From: CAZTHL01 sp964613585
GTDB lineage: Bacteria; Pseudomonadota; Alphaproteobacteria; DSM-16000; Inquilinaceae
Length of the DNA stretch: 64,000 nucleotides
Direction of reading: 5' to 3'
NCBI GenBank assembly: GCA_964613585.1
Contig: CAZTHL010000002.1
Span: 1-64,000 of the forward strand
The notes under the pieces are model-generated. The model was not told the origin of the DNA. It searched no databases and saw only the letters and a list, made by a program, of their open reading frames with translations. Position numbers and translations under genes: made by a program. Below are positions 53,290 to 62,689 of this stretch, one piece after another; position 1 is the first letter of the stretch, and each line of letters opens with the position of its first letter.

Positions 53290-54216
53290 ATGGCAGAGGT
53301 CACCGCGGCGCTGGTCAAGGACCTGCGGGAGAAGACGGGCGCCGGCATGATGGACTGCAAGAAGGCCCTGACCGAGACCGGCGGCGATCTTGAGGCGGCG
53401 ATCGACTGGCTTCGCAAGAAGGGATTGGCCTCGGCGGCGAAGAAGGCGGGCCGGGTGGCCGCCGAGGGTCTCGTGGGTGTCGCGGTCAAGGGTACCAGCG
53501 GGGCCTTGGTGGAGTGCAATTCCGAGACGGACTTCGTCGCCCGCAACAAGACATTCCAGGACTTTGTCGCGACCCTGGCCGATCTGGCGGTCGACGGCGA
53601 CGGTGACGTCGAGACGCTGAAGACGACGCCATATCCCGGAAGCTCGCACACGGTTGCCGATCAGGGAGTATCGCTCGTCGCCACCATTGGCGAGAACATC
53701 CTGGTTCGCCGGGCCGGCAGGCTCTCCGTGGGGTCGGGCATCGTCGGATCGTACATCCACAACGCGGCTGCCCCCGGCCTCGGGCGCATCGGCGTCATCG
53801 TGGCCATCGAGTCGACGGGGGACGTCGAGCGACTGACCGAGCTCGCGCGGCAGCTGGCCATGCACATCGCGGCGGCACGGCCGGAATCGGTCGCCGTCGA
53901 GGACCTGGATCCGGACCTCGTCGCCCGCGAGCGGAACGTCCTGGTTGAGCAGGCACGCGCCAGCGGCAAGCCGGACAACATCATCGAGAAGATGGTGGAA
54001 GGTCGCTTGCGCCGTTTTCACGAAGAGGTGGTCCTCCTGGAGCAGACCTTCGTTCTCGACAACGAGAGCAAGGTCAAGCAGGTGATCGAGCGCATGGCGG
54101 GCCAGCTGCAGACGCCGATCCGAGTGGCCGGCTTCATCCGGTTCGCCCTGGGCGAGGGCATCGACAAGGGCCACGACGACTTCGCCGCCGAGGTGGCCGC
54201 GACCCTGGGCAATTGA
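53290..54216 (+). CDS. tsf: Elongation factor Ts
   Basis: 308 residues. The N-terminal UBA-like part VTAALVKDLREKTGAGMMDCKKAL contains the conserved KTGAGMMDCKKAL, followed by CNSETDFVARNKTF, the region that contacts EF-Tu to release GDP. The dimerisation and core domains follow at normal length. Co-transcribed with rpsB and followed by pyrH. Confidence 0.98.
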   Translation: MAEVTAALVKDLREKTGAGMMDCKKALTETGGDLEAAIDWLRKKGLASAAKKAGRVAAEGLVGVAVKGTSGALVECNSETDFVARNKTFQDFVATLADLAVDGDGDVETLKTTPYPGSSHTVADQGVSLVATIGENILVRRAGRLSVGSGIVGSYIHNAAAPGLGRIGVIVAIESTGDVERLTELARQLAMHIAAARPESVAVEDLDPDLVARERNVLVEQARASGKPDNIIEKMVEGRLRRFHEEVVLLEQTFVLDNESKVKQVIERMAGQLQTPIRVAGFIRFALGEGIDKGHDDFAAEVAATLGN

Positions 54217-54275
54217 TCTTGGCGGAGCGCGGCTCCGCGTTGCCGTCTTTTGACGCTCGTATCGAGGAGTCGAGG

Positions 54276-54995
54276 ATGTCTGCGGGAGCTCGCTACCGCC
54301 GGGTGCTGCTCAAGCTGTCCGGCGAGGCGCTCATGGGCGAGCGTCAATACGGCCTCGATCGCGAGACGGTCGAGCGGATTGCCGAGGAGCTGTCCGAGGT
54401 TGACCGCCAAGGCTACCAGATCGGGGTCGTCGTCGGCGGCGGCAACATCTTCCGCGGTCTGTCCGGTGTGGCGCAAGGCACCGAGCGGGCGACCGCCGAC
54501 TACATGGGAATGTTGGCCACGGTCATGAATTCGCTGGCCCTGCAGAGCGCGTGCGAGAGGCTGGGCCTGCAGACCCGGGTCTTGTCCGCGATCCCGATGC
54601 AGACCGTCTGCGAACCCTATATCCGGCGCCGGGCCATTCGCCACATGGAGAAGGGTCGAATAGTCATCTTTGCCGCCGGTACCGGAAATCCCTTCTTCAC
54701 CACCGACACCGCCGCCGCCTTGCGCGCCTCCGAGATGGAGTGCGATGTGCTGCTCAAGGGGACCCAGGTCGACGGCGTGTACGACGCCGATCCACGCAAG
54801 GTACCGGAAGCGCACCGCTACGAGCGCCTCAGCTACATGACCGTGCTCTCAGACGATTTGAAGGTAATGGATCATGCCGCCGTGTCGCTCGCGCGGGAGA
54901 ACGGCATTCCCATCCTTGTCTTCTCCATACAGCGGCCCGGCGGGCTGACGGACGTCCTCGCCGGACGGGGGCAATATACTATAATAAGCGACTGA
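54276..54995 (+). CDS. pyrH: UMP kinase
   Basis: 239 residues of the amino-acid-kinase fold: RVLLKLSGEALMG, VVVGGGNIFRG, ATADYMGMLATVMNSLAL, GTGNPFFTTDTAAALRA and GTQVDGVYDADPRK. It phosphorylates UMP to UDP. The ATG at 54276 (GAGGAG 6 bp upstream) is chosen; the frame is open further upstream to 54213. The last codons (TAT ACT ATA ATA) are strongly AT-rich, unlike the rest. Confidence 0.98.
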   Translation: MSAGARYRRVLLKLSGEALMGERQYGLDRETVERIAEELSEVDRQGYQIGVVVGGGNIFRGLSGVAQGTERATADYMGMLATVMNSLALQSACERLGLQTRVLSAIPMQTVCEPYIRRRAIRHMEKGRIVIFAAGTGNPFFTTDTAAALRASEMECDVLLKGTQVDGVYDADPRKVPEAHRYERLSYMTVLSDDLKVMDHAAVSLARENGIPILVFSIQRPGGLTDVLAGRGQYTIISD

Positions 54996-55013
54996 CACAC
55001 AGGAGGATGGCGC

Positions 55014-55577
55014 ATGACCGCAGAGGAAGGAATCCTCGACGACATGGATCGTCGGATGAAGGGCGCGGTCGACACCTTGCGGAAGGAGTTCAGCGGATTG
55101 CGCACCGGGCGGGCCTCGCCGAGCCTGCTCGATCCGGTGCAGGTCCCGGCGTACGGCAGCACCATGCCGCTCAATCAGGTCGGCACTGTGGGCTCGCCAG
55201 AGCCGCGCCTGCTCACGGTCACGGTCTGGGACCGCAGCTTGGCCAAGGCGACCGAGAAGGCGATCCGTGAAGCCGGGCTCGGCCTCAATCCGCAGTCCGA
55301 CGGCAGCTTGATTCGCGTCCCGATCCCCGAGCTCAACGAGGAGCGCCGCCGTGAGCTGTCCAAGGTGGCGGGGAAATACGCTGAACAGGCCCGGATCGCG
55401 GTTCGCAACGTGCGCCGCGACGGCATGGAAAGCCTGAAACGCCTCGAAAAAGACTCAAAGATCTCCCAGGATGAACACAAGCGTCTCGCCGACGAGATCC
55501 AGCAATTGACGGATCGAAGCGTAAAATTAATAGATGACGCGTTAGCTGGCAAAGAACAAGAGATTATGCAAGTCTGA
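55014..55577 (+). CDS. frr: Ribosome recycling factor
   Basis: 187 residues, full length. LRKEFSGLRTGRASPSLLDP, VPAYGSTMPLNQVGTV and NEERRRELSKVAGKYAEQARIAVRNVRRDG (RIAVRNVRRDGM) are diagnostic. It releases ribosomes after termination together with EF-G. AGGAGG at 55001-55006 is an exceptionally strong Shine-Dalgarno. The last ~20 codons are AT-rich. Confidence 0.98.
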   Translation: MTAEEGILDDMDRRMKGAVDTLRKEFSGLRTGRASPSLLDPVQVPAYGSTMPLNQVGTVGSPEPRLLTVTVWDRSLAKATEKAIREAGLGLNPQSDGSLIRVPIPELNEERRRELSKVAGKYAEQARIAVRNVRRDGMESLKRLEKDSKISQDEHKRLADEIQQLTDRSVKLIDDALAGKEQEIMQV

Positions 55578-55587
55578 CCGGGGAAAG

Positions 55588-56325
55588 ATGTCATACCCCT
55601 TGCAGCAGCACGAGCCGAGCCTGCCGACGCACGTGGCCATCATCATGGACGGCAATGGCCGGTGGGCACGGGCCCGGGGCATGCCGCGCACCGTCGGCCA
55701 TCGACGAGGGGTTGAGACCGTCAAGCGCACCGTTGAGGCGGCCGCCGAGCTTGGGATCGGCTACCTGACGCTGTTTGGCTTCTCCATGGAAAACTGGGGG
55801 CGGCCTCAGGAGGAGGTGGCCGAGCTGATGCGGCTGCTGCGCTTCTATCTCCGGAGCGAGGCGGCGGAGCTGCACCGGAACGGCGTCAAGCTTCGGGTGA
55901 TTGGAGACCGCAGCCGACTCGAGCCGGACATCGTGCAGATGATTGAGCGGGTCGAGGTGACCACGGCGGACAACGAGAAGATGCATGTCACCGTGGCCCT
56001 GAGCTATGGCTCCCGCCAGGAGATCGCCGAGGCGGCGCGCAGCATGGCACGGGATGCCGTCTCGGGTCGTATCGAGATCGAGCGGATCGACGAGGCGGCG
56101 CTCTCGGGCCGTTTGTTCACGGCGGGCCTGCCGGATCCGGACCTGATCATTCGGACAAGCGGCGAGAAAAGGATCAGCAATTTCCTGCTGTGGCAGGCGG
56201 CCTACGCCGAGCTCGTCTTCGTCGACACGCCCTGGCCGGACTTCTCCCGGGCCGACCTGGAGCTGGCTATCGGAGAGTTCCAAAGGCGCGAGCGACGCTT
56301 TGGTGTATCCCTCGGTGGCAAGTGA
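55588..56325 (+). CDS. uppS: Undecaprenyl diphosphate synthase
   Basis: 245 residues of the cis-prenyltransferase family: HVAIIMDGNGRWARARG with the catalytic aspartate, HRRGVETVKRTVEAA, LTLFGFSMENWGRPQEEV and LIIRTSGEKRISNFLLWQ (RTSGE and FLLWQ). It makes the C55 lipid carrier for peptidoglycan and O-antigen. Starts 10 bp after frr and overlaps cdsA by 11 bp when the latter starts at 56315. Confidence 0.98.
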   Translation: MSYPLQQHEPSLPTHVAIIMDGNGRWARARGMPRTVGHRRGVETVKRTVEAAAELGIGYLTLFGFSMENWGRPQEEVAELMRLLRFYLRSEAAELHRNGVKLRVIGDRSRLEPDIVQMIERVEVTTADNEKMHVTVALSYGSRQEIAEAARSMARDAVSGRIEIERIDEAALSGRLFTAGLPDPDLIIRTSGEKRISNFLLWQAAYAELVFVDTPWPDFSRADLELAIGEFQRRERRFGVSLGGK

Positions 56326-57136
56326 CAGGAGCAACCTTGTCAAGCGACTTATTACTGGTTTTGTGCTGGGGCCCATAATTCTAACAATAATAGTAATTGG
56401 TGATCTTGCCTTCGACATCATGCTGCTGGTAGCCGGCGGCCTCGCCATGGCCGAGTGGTGTCGGCTCTCCGAGCTGGACAATTCCCGCGTCGCGACCCGC
56501 CTTCTCAAGGCGCTGCTGATCCTCGGCCTCCTCGGCTCGATTTTCGCCGCGGTCGGCTTGGGTCCGCTCCCGGGGCTCATGTCGCTCGCGCTCGCCACCG
56601 GCTTGGCCATCATGGCCAGTCTGATCGTCCTCAGGCCCTGCGGGCCGGTGCCGCTCGGCCTGCCGTATCTCGGGCTTCCCTTTGTCGCGCTGGCCTGGCT
56701 GAGGGATCTCCCGGAGATCGGCCTCGCCTTGGTCCTGTGGCTGTTCGTGACCGTCTGGGCGAGCGACATCGCGGCATTCGCGGCGGGCCGCCGTTTCGGC
56801 GGTCCCAAGCTGATGCCTTCCATCAGCCCAATGAAGACATGGTCGGGCTTCACCGGTGGTGTCCTGGCGGCGCTGACCGCCGGCGCCCTGACCGCGATTG
56901 CCCTCGACGCCCAGCGACCGCTTGTGGCAGTAGGGGTCGCGGTCTGCCTCGGGCTCGTGACCCAGCTAGGCGATCTGTTCGAATCCTTCATGAAGCGGCG
57001 GCACGGCCTCAAGGACAGCGGACGGCTCCTCCCGGGCCACGGGGGGCTGCTTGACCGAATCGACGGGCTCCTTGCCGCTTCCCTGGTCCTGGCCCTGTTT
57101 CATCGCACCGTGGGGGTAGCCGTCGAATGGTGGTGA
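56315..57136 (+). CDS. cdsA: Phosphatidate cytidylyltransferase
   Basis: About 273 residues with several transmembrane helices. WASDIAAFAAGRRFGGPKLMPSISPMKTWSGFTGG contains the signature (SDIAAFAAGRRFGG, SISPMKTWSG), and QLGDLFESFMKRRHGLKDSG (LGDLFESFMKR, KDSGRLLPGHGG) the catalytic C-terminus. It converts phosphatidate and CTP to CDP-diacylglycerol. GTG at 56315 or TTG at 56300 may start it; neither has a good Shine-Dalgarno, so translation may depend on coupling to uppS. The first ~20 codons are very AT-rich. Overlaps dxr by 10 bp. Confidence 0.94.
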   Translation: MASDRSNLVKRLITGFVLGPIILTIIVIGDLAFDIMLLVAGGLAMAEWCRLSELDNSRVATRLLKALLILGLLGSIFAAVGLGPLPGLMSLALATGLAIMASLIVLRPCGPVPLGLPYLGLPFVALAWLRDLPEIGLALVLWLFVTVWASDIAAFAAGRRFGGPKLMPSISPMKTWSGFTGGVLAALTAGALTAIALDAQRPLVAVGVAVCLGLVTQLGDLFESFMKRRHGLKDSGRLLPGHGGLLDRIDGLLAASLVLALFHRTVGVAVEWW

Positions 57137-58332
57137 CAGCGAGCGACCCGGAGGCAGCCCTCAACGTGCCGCTGCGCACGGTCACGATCCTCGGCTCGAC
57201 GGGCTCGGTGGGGCGCAATACCGTCGACCTGGTGTCGCGTCATCCGACGCGGTTCGCGGTCAAGGCCCTGACGGCGCGGCGCAACGCAGCGATGCTGGCG
57301 CAGCAGGCGAGGATCCTGGGGGCCGAGCTGGCGGTGGTCGCCGATGCCTCGGCCTACCCGAGCCTCAAGGACGCGCTCGCCGGGACCGGCATTGCCGCGG
57401 CGGCCGGACCGGAGGCGCTGCTCGACGCCGCCTCCCGGCCGGCCGACTACGTGATGGCCGCCATCGTCGGTGCCTCGGGGCTGCGACCGACGCTGGCCGC
57501 CGTGCGGCGCGGCGCGATCATTGCGTTTGCCAACAAGGAGTGCCTGGTCTGCGCGGGCCGGCTCATGATGGAGCAGGTAGGCCGGCACGGCGCGACGCTG
57601 CTGCCGGTGGACAGCGAGCACAACGCGATCTTCCAGGTGCTCGCGGGACATGACGCCGGCAGCGCCAGCCGGCTGATCCTGACCGCGTCGGGCGGCCCCT
57701 TTCGACGCTGGGATCGGCAGGCCATGGCCTCCGTGACACCGGAGCAGGCGGTGGCTCATCCGACCTGGAGCATGGGCGCGAAGATCTCCGTCGACAGCGC
57801 CACGATGATGAACAAGGGGCTGGAGGTCGTCGAGGCCGCCCATCTGTTCGGGATGCCCTCCGACCGGATCGACGTGCTGATTCATCCCCAGTCCGTCGTG
57901 CATAGCATGGTCGAGTATGTCGACGGCTCGGTGCTGGCGCAGCTCGGCACACCGGACATGCGTACGCCCATTGCCTACACCCTCAGCTGGCCTCGACGGA
58001 TGGAGACACCCGCCGCCCGCCTCGACTTGGCGGCGACCGGCACTCTCGAGTTCGAGCCGCCGGATATGGACCGGTTTCCAGCCCTGAGGCTGGCGCGTCA
58101 GGCGCTCGCCGAGGGTGACCGGGCGACCGCCGTGCTGAACGCGGCCAACGAGATCGCCGTGGAGGCGTTTCTGCGGCGGCGCATCGGCTTCCTTGACATC
58201 GAGCGCGTGGTGGAGGCGGTGCTCGGCCGGTGCTCCGGCAGCCCCGTGCGCTCGCTTGAGGATATTTTCGACTGTGACGAGGAGGCACGCCACCAAGCGG
58301 AGTACTATATCACACAATGCCTGCGTGGGTGA
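57127..58332 (+). CDS. dxr: 1-deoxy-D-xylulose 5-phosphate reductoisomerase
   Basis: 401 residues. RTVTILGSTGSVGRNTVDLV is the NADPH fold (ILGSTGSVGRNT), NKECLVCAGRLMM and LLPVDSEHNAIFQ hold metal-binding D and E residues, and SVDSATMMNKGLEVVEA the third block. It commits MEP-pathway flux to isoprenoids, feeding uppS and ispB products. The ATG at 57127 overlaps cdsA. Confidence 0.98.
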   Translation: MVVTASDPEAALNVPLRTVTILGSTGSVGRNTVDLVSRHPTRFAVKALTARRNAAMLAQQARILGAELAVVADASAYPSLKDALAGTGIAAAAGPEALLDAASRPADYVMAAIVGASGLRPTLAAVRRGAIIAFANKECLVCAGRLMMEQVGRHGATLLPVDSEHNAIFQVLAGHDAGSASRLILTASGGPFRRWDRQAMASVTPEQAVAHPTWSMGAKISVDSATMMNKGLEVVEAAHLFGMPSDRIDVLIHPQSVVHSMVEYVDGSVLAQLGTPDMRTPIAYTLSWPRRMETPAARLDLAATGTLEFEPPDMDRFPALRLARQALAEGDRATAVLNAANEIAVEAFLRRRIGFLDIERVVEAVLGRCSGSPVRSLEDIFDCDEEARHQAEYYITQCLRG

Positions 58333-58371
58333 TCGAGCGCGCGTCCGGAGGGGCGTCTGAGAGTGGTGCCG

Positions 58372-59538
58372 ATGGATCTCATAATCGACTATATCCTCCC
58401 GTTCCTTCTGGTTCTCAGCGTCCTGGTCTTCGTTCATGAATGGGGCCACTACTGGGTGGCCCGGCGCTGCGGCGTGCGCGTCGAGGTGTTCTCCATCGGC
58501 TTCGGACCGAAGCTCTTCGGCTTCACCGACAAGGCGCAGACGCAGTGGAAGGTCAGCGCCATCCCGCTTGGCGGGTACGTCAAATTCTTCGGTGACAGCG
58601 ACCCGTCGTCTGCGCGGCCGAGCCAGCAGCGAGAGCCCGGCAACTCGGGCCTGAACGTCTCGGGCGACGTTGTCGAGCCCACGCGTCTGACCCTTCAGGA
58701 GCAGGCTGTCTCCTTCCATTACAAGCCGCTATGGCAACGCTCGCTGATCGTGGCAGCGGGTCCGGCGGCCAACTTCCTGCTGGCTATCGTCATCTTGGCG
58801 GGACTGCTGATGTTCACCGGGCATCCGTTCCCGCCACCCGTCGTGGGCGAGGTCCAGCGGGGCAGCGCCGCGGAGGCGGTCGGGCTCCGGGCAGGTGACC
58901 GGATTGTCGCGGTGGAGGGAGAGCGCATCTATCGGTTCGCGGAGATAGCGCTGCACGTGCAACGGGCCGAGGACGAGCCGCTGGAGATGACGGTCGCACG
59001 TGATGGCGAGCGCTTCAGCGTGGAGGCGCGACCTGAGCCGGTCACGGTGGAGGACCGCAGCGGCGAGCCGGTGACAATCTACCGGCTGGGGATCGCCGCC
59101 GACACCGCTCGCCAGGGACCTGTCGAGGCCGTCGGCAGTGCCGTGGCGGAGACTGCCGAGCTGACATGGATGACGCTAGCGGCGCTCGGTGAGATCATCG
59201 CCGGCGACCGCGGTACGGAGGAGCTCGGCGGACCGATTCGCATTGCTCAAATGTCCGGCGATGTGGCGCAGCTCGGCCTGCTGGCGCTGTTCTGGTTCAT
59301 GGCGATCCTCTCGATCAACCTGGGTCTCATCAATTTGTTTCCCATCCCGATGCTGGATGGCGGTCATCTCTTGTTCTACGCGGCCGAGGCCGTGCGCGGC
59401 AGGCCGCTGGGCGAACGGGCTCAAGAATACGGTTTCCGGATCGGACTCGCTCTGGTATTGAGCCTCATGATCTTCGTGACGTGGAATGATCTTGTGCAGC
59501 TCCGGGTTATTGCGTTCATCAAGGACGTGATCTCCTAA
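58372..59538 (+). CDS. rseP: Intramembrane zinc metalloprotease RseP
   Basis: 388 residues. The zinc motif HEWGH (HExxH) is in the first helix (LVFVHEWGHYWVARR); the third metal ligand lies in NLFPIPMLDGGHL. One PDZ domain is visible (GEVQRGSAAEAVGLRAGDRI). It cuts anti-sigma factors or remnant signal peptides in the membrane. ATG at 58372 with GAGAG upstream is preferred to the GTG at 58363. Confidence 0.95.
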   Translation: MDLIIDYILPFLLVLSVLVFVHEWGHYWVARRCGVRVEVFSIGFGPKLFGFTDKAQTQWKVSAIPLGGYVKFFGDSDPSSARPSQQREPGNSGLNVSGDVVEPTRLTLQEQAVSFHYKPLWQRSLIVAAGPAANFLLAIVILAGLLMFTGHPFPPPVVGEVQRGSAAEAVGLRAGDRIVAVEGERIYRFAEIALHVQRAEDEPLEMTVARDGERFSVEARPEPVTVEDRSGEPVTIYRLGIAADTARQGPVEAVGSAVAETAELTWMTLAALGEIIAGDRGTEELGGPIRIAQMSGDVAQLGLLALFWFMAILSINLGLINLFPIPMLDGGHLLFYAAEAVRGRPLGERAQEYGFRIGLALVLSLMIFVTWNDLVQLRVIAFIKDVIS

Positions 59539-59600
59539 GCGTCACGGCGTACCCACCATGGTGCAGGCTCTTGCACGGGTCCCGAAAACTGTTGTCTGGC

Positions 59601-61931
59601 ATGCCGTGCCATCAAACGGGCACGGTCACCACTCTCGACGGCATTCGGCGAGTCGCCCTGATCACTGTCGTGCTGGCGATTACCGCCCTTTGTCTTCTCG
59701 CCGATGCGCACGCCCAAGGCGTTCCCGCGGAGCCGATCGAGCAGGTCCGCGTGGAGGGGACACAGCGGATCGAGCCCTCGACGGTCGTCTCCTTCCTGAC
59801 CATCAGAGCCGGCGAGCCGTTGACCCAGGAAGCCCTTGACGCGTCGTTGAAGGCGCTGTTCGCGACCGGTTTGTTCGCGGATGTGGTGCTCCGCCGTGAG
59901 GAGAACACGCTCGTCGTCGAGGTGGTCGAGAACCCCATCATCAACCGGATATCGTTCGAGGGAAACAGCCGGATCGACGACGAGGTGCTGGCGGCAGAGG
60001 TGCAGCTGCGTCCGCGGGTCGTGTTCACCCGAACACGGGTTCAGAACGATGTGGCGCGGCTGCTCGAGCTCTACCGACGGAGCGGTCGGTTCGCGGCAAC
60101 CGTCGAGCCGAAGGTGGTGCAGCTGCCGCAGAACCGGGTCGACCTGATCTTCGAGATCGAGGAGGGACCCCTCACCGGCGTGCAGCGCATCTCCTTCATC
60201 GGCAACAACGCCTTCAGCGACGCGGAACTGCGAGACATCGTTCAGACCGAGGAATCCCGCTTCTGGAAGATCTTCGCCAGCGAGGACACCTACGATCCGG
60301 ACCGTCTCGCCTTCGATCGCGAACTGCTGCGCCGCTTTTACCTGTCCGAGGGCTACGCCGACTTTCGGGTCGTGTCCGGGGTCGCGGAACTGACGCCGGA
60401 TCGGGAGGACTTCTTCATCACCTTCACGTTGGATGAGGGCGAGCGCTACAAGTTCGGCGACATTGAAGTTGTCAGCCTGCTGCCCAATCTCGAGCCCTCC
60501 GCTCTCGAGGGCGAGCTCACCACGGCACCCGACGACTGGTATTCCAGCGAGGCGGTCGAGGTCAGCATCAACAACCTGACGGAGGCGGCCGGCGATCTTC
60601 AATTCGCGTTCGTCGACGTTCAACCGATCGTCTCAAGGAACCGTGAGGAGCGCCTCATCAACGTCACCTATCAGCTGAACGAAGGTCCGCGGGTGTTTGT
60701 CGAGCGCATCGACATCACCGGCAATGTAAGGACCGTCGACCGGGTCATCCGACGGGAGTTCGAGCTTGTCGAGGGCGATCCATTCAGCAATTCCAAGCTG
60801 CGGCAATCCGAGACTCAGGTTCGCAATCTTGGCTACTTCGAGAGGGTGGAGGTGTCCTCGGTTCCAGGCTCGACAGCGGATCGCACCGTGGTCGAGGTCG
60901 ATGTCGAGGAGCAATCAACGGGCGAGTTCTCGATCGGCGCGGGCTTCTCGTCCTCCGATGGCCCGCTCGGCGATGTCAGCTTGCGGGAGCGCAATCTGCT
61001 CGGCCGCGGGCAGGATCTTCGTCTGAGCGCGACCATCAGCGGCCGGACACAGGAGCTGGACCTGAGCTTCACCGAGCCGTTCTTCCTTGAGCGTGATCTC
61101 TCCGCAGGCTTCGATGTGTTCCGGATCAGTCGCGACAACCAGGACGAAAGCTCGTTCGACGAGCTGGCGACCGGCCTCGGCCTGCGGCTCGGCTACCCCC
61201 TGAGCGAGCGATTGCGGCAGATCGTGCGGTATCGGCTCGCCTTTCGGGAAATATCCGAGGTCGGCGAGGACGCCTCGCTGTTCATCCAGGAGCAGGAAGG
61301 AGAGACCTTGACCTCAGCCGTCAGCCATCAGTTGACCTACGATCAGCTCGACAGCCGGATCCAACCGACAGACGGGTACATCTTGCGATTCGGCAATGAG
61401 ATTGCCGGCCTTGGGGGGGACGTTCGCTATCTTGAGTCCACCATCGGCGGCAGCATCTTCTTCCCTGTGCTCGAGCAGACCGTGCTCAGCCTGAGCGCCG
61501 AAGGCGGCTACATCGTCGGACTCGGCGACGATGTGCGCATCAACGACCGGTTCTTTGTCGGCGGCAACAATCTTCGCGGGTTCGACACGTCCGGCATCGG
61601 GCCCCGAGACGAGAACGGGGACGCCCTCGGCGGCAATCGATTCGTCGCCGGAAGTGTCGAACTGAGCTTCCCGGTGGGGCTTCCTGAGGAGCTCGGGGTT
61701 CGTGGACGCACCTTCACCGATTTCGGCACGCTCAGTGAGGTCGATCTCATATCCGAGGAGACGGCCGAGGAGCCGATCCTCGAGGAGGGCTCGTTCCGCG
61801 TGTCCGTCGGCGCCGGAGTGTCCTGGAGCTCGCCCTTTGGGCCGATCCGGGTCGACTTCGCCGTACCGATCGTCAGCGAGGAGTTCGATGAGGAGGAAAA
61901 CTTCCGCTTCAGCTTCGGCACGAGCTTTTGA
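59601..61931 (+). CDS. bamA: Outer membrane protein assembly factor BamA
   Basis: About 776 residues: signal peptide (VALITVVLAITALCLLADAHAQ), five POTRA domains (first at VRVEGTQRIEPSTVVSFL, repeated at RISFEGNSRIDDEVL, RISFIGNNAFSDAELRDI, ...) and a C-terminal 16-strand barrel beginning near FSIGAGFSSSDG, ending in the aromatic FRFSFGTSF. NRFFVGGNNLRGFD contains the conserved (V/I)RGF-type motif (NNLRGF). ATG 59601 is the first suitable start; a TTG at 59571 is possible. It inserts beta-barrel proteins. Confidence 0.96.
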   Translation: MPCHQTGTVTTLDGIRRVALITVVLAITALCLLADAHAQGVPAEPIEQVRVEGTQRIEPSTVVSFLTIRAGEPLTQEALDASLKALFATGLFADVVLRREENTLVVEVVENPIINRISFEGNSRIDDEVLAAEVQLRPRVVFTRTRVQNDVARLLELYRRSGRFAATVEPKVVQLPQNRVDLIFEIEEGPLTGVQRISFIGNNAFSDAELRDIVQTEESRFWKIFASEDTYDPDRLAFDRELLRRFYLSEGYADFRVVSGVAELTPDREDFFITFTLDEGERYKFGDIEVVSLLPNLEPSALEGELTTAPDDWYSSEAVEVSINNLTEAAGDLQFAFVDVQPIVSRNREERLINVTYQLNEGPRVFVERIDITGNVRTVDRVIRREFELVEGDPFSNSKLRQSETQVRNLGYFERVEVSSVPGSTADRTVVEVDVEEQSTGEFSIGAGFSSSDGPLGDVSLRERNLLGRGQDLRLSATISGRTQELDLSFTEPFFLERDLSAGFDVFRISRDNQDESSFDELATGLGLRLGYPLSERLRQIVRYRLAFREISEVGEDASLFIQEQEGETLTSAVSHQLTYDQLDSRIQPTDGYILRFGNEIAGLGGDVRYLESTIGGSIFFPVLEQTVLSLSAEGGYIVGLGDDVRINDRFFVGGNNLRGFDTSGIGPRDENGDALGGNRFVAGSVELSFPVGLPEELGVRGRTFTDFGTLSEVDLISEETAEEPILEEGSFRVSVGAGVSWSSPFGPIRVDFAVPIVSEEFDEEENFRFSFGTSF

Positions 61932-61934
61932 TCC

Positions 61935-62516
61935 ATGCTGACCCGGTTCGGCGCCTCTCGGCTGCTGCTGACGGCGTGGCTCGTCCTTGCTGCTGGGACC
62001 GGCGGCGTCCACGCACAGTCCGATGCGGGGGGCGGCCCGGGGATCGAGCCAACCCGCATCGTCGTCGTCGACTTTCAGGCGGTGGTTCGGCGATCGGCTG
62101 CGGCTCAGCAGATCCAGACGCAGATCGACGAGTTCCGGACGGCATATCAGAACGAGTTCGGCGCCATCGAGGAGGATCTGCGGGAGGCGGAGACGGCGTT
62201 GACGGCGGAGCGCGGAGCCGTGCCCGAGGAGCAGTTCCTCGAGCGACGTCGCGACTTCGAGAGACGGGTGACCGAAGCCCAAAGGGAGGCGCAGCTACGG
62301 CGTGCCGCGCTAGATCAGGCGCTCGACCGGGCCATGGACAGTGTCCGGGGCACCCTGCTGGAGGTCATCGCGGAGATTGCCCAGGAGAGAGAGATCGCCA
62401 TCGTGCTCAGCAAGCAGCAGGTGATCCTGGCTGACCGCGCCCTCGACCTGACCGATGAATGCCTGGCGCGCCTCAACGCCGCTCTGCCGCACGCCGAAGT
62501 AAGGCTCGGGGAATAG
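61935..62516 (+). CDS. skp: OmpH/Skp family periplasmic chaperone
   Basis: 193 residues: signal peptide (LLLTAWLVLAAGTGGVHAQ), then a mostly helical, coiled-coil body (VVRRSAAAQQIQTQIDEFRTAY, ERRRDFERRVTEAQREAQL) like Skp, which holds unfolded outer membrane proteins for BamA. Starts 3 bp after bamA. Normally lpxD follows; here fabZ does. Confidence 0.9.
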   Translation: MLTRFGASRLLLTAWLVLAAGTGGVHAQSDAGGGPGIEPTRIVVVDFQAVVRRSAAAQQIQTQIDEFRTAYQNEFGAIEEDLREAETALTAERGAVPEEQFLERRRDFERRVTEAQREAQLRRAALDQALDRAMDSVRGTLLEVIAEIAQEREIAIVLSKQQVILADRALDLTDECLARLNAALPHAEVRLGE

Positions 62517-62689
62517 GCCCGACCCCGGCCAGCGCCTTGTTCTTGAGGTGGCGACGGTGACGGTGGCTGATATGATCCAACCCAGCCTGCCCTGACCGAC
62601 GGCCGGACGAACAGCGATCAGCGACCGCCGTATCCACGCCGCTGCCGGGTTTTTGTGCCGCAAAGCTACCGTTGAGGCCACTTGGAACC

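Noticed and set aside
54980..54985. TATAAT at the end of pyrH as a promoter for frr
   Set aside because: A perfect -10 but no acceptable -35 at 16-18 bp; more simply part of the AT-rich junction.
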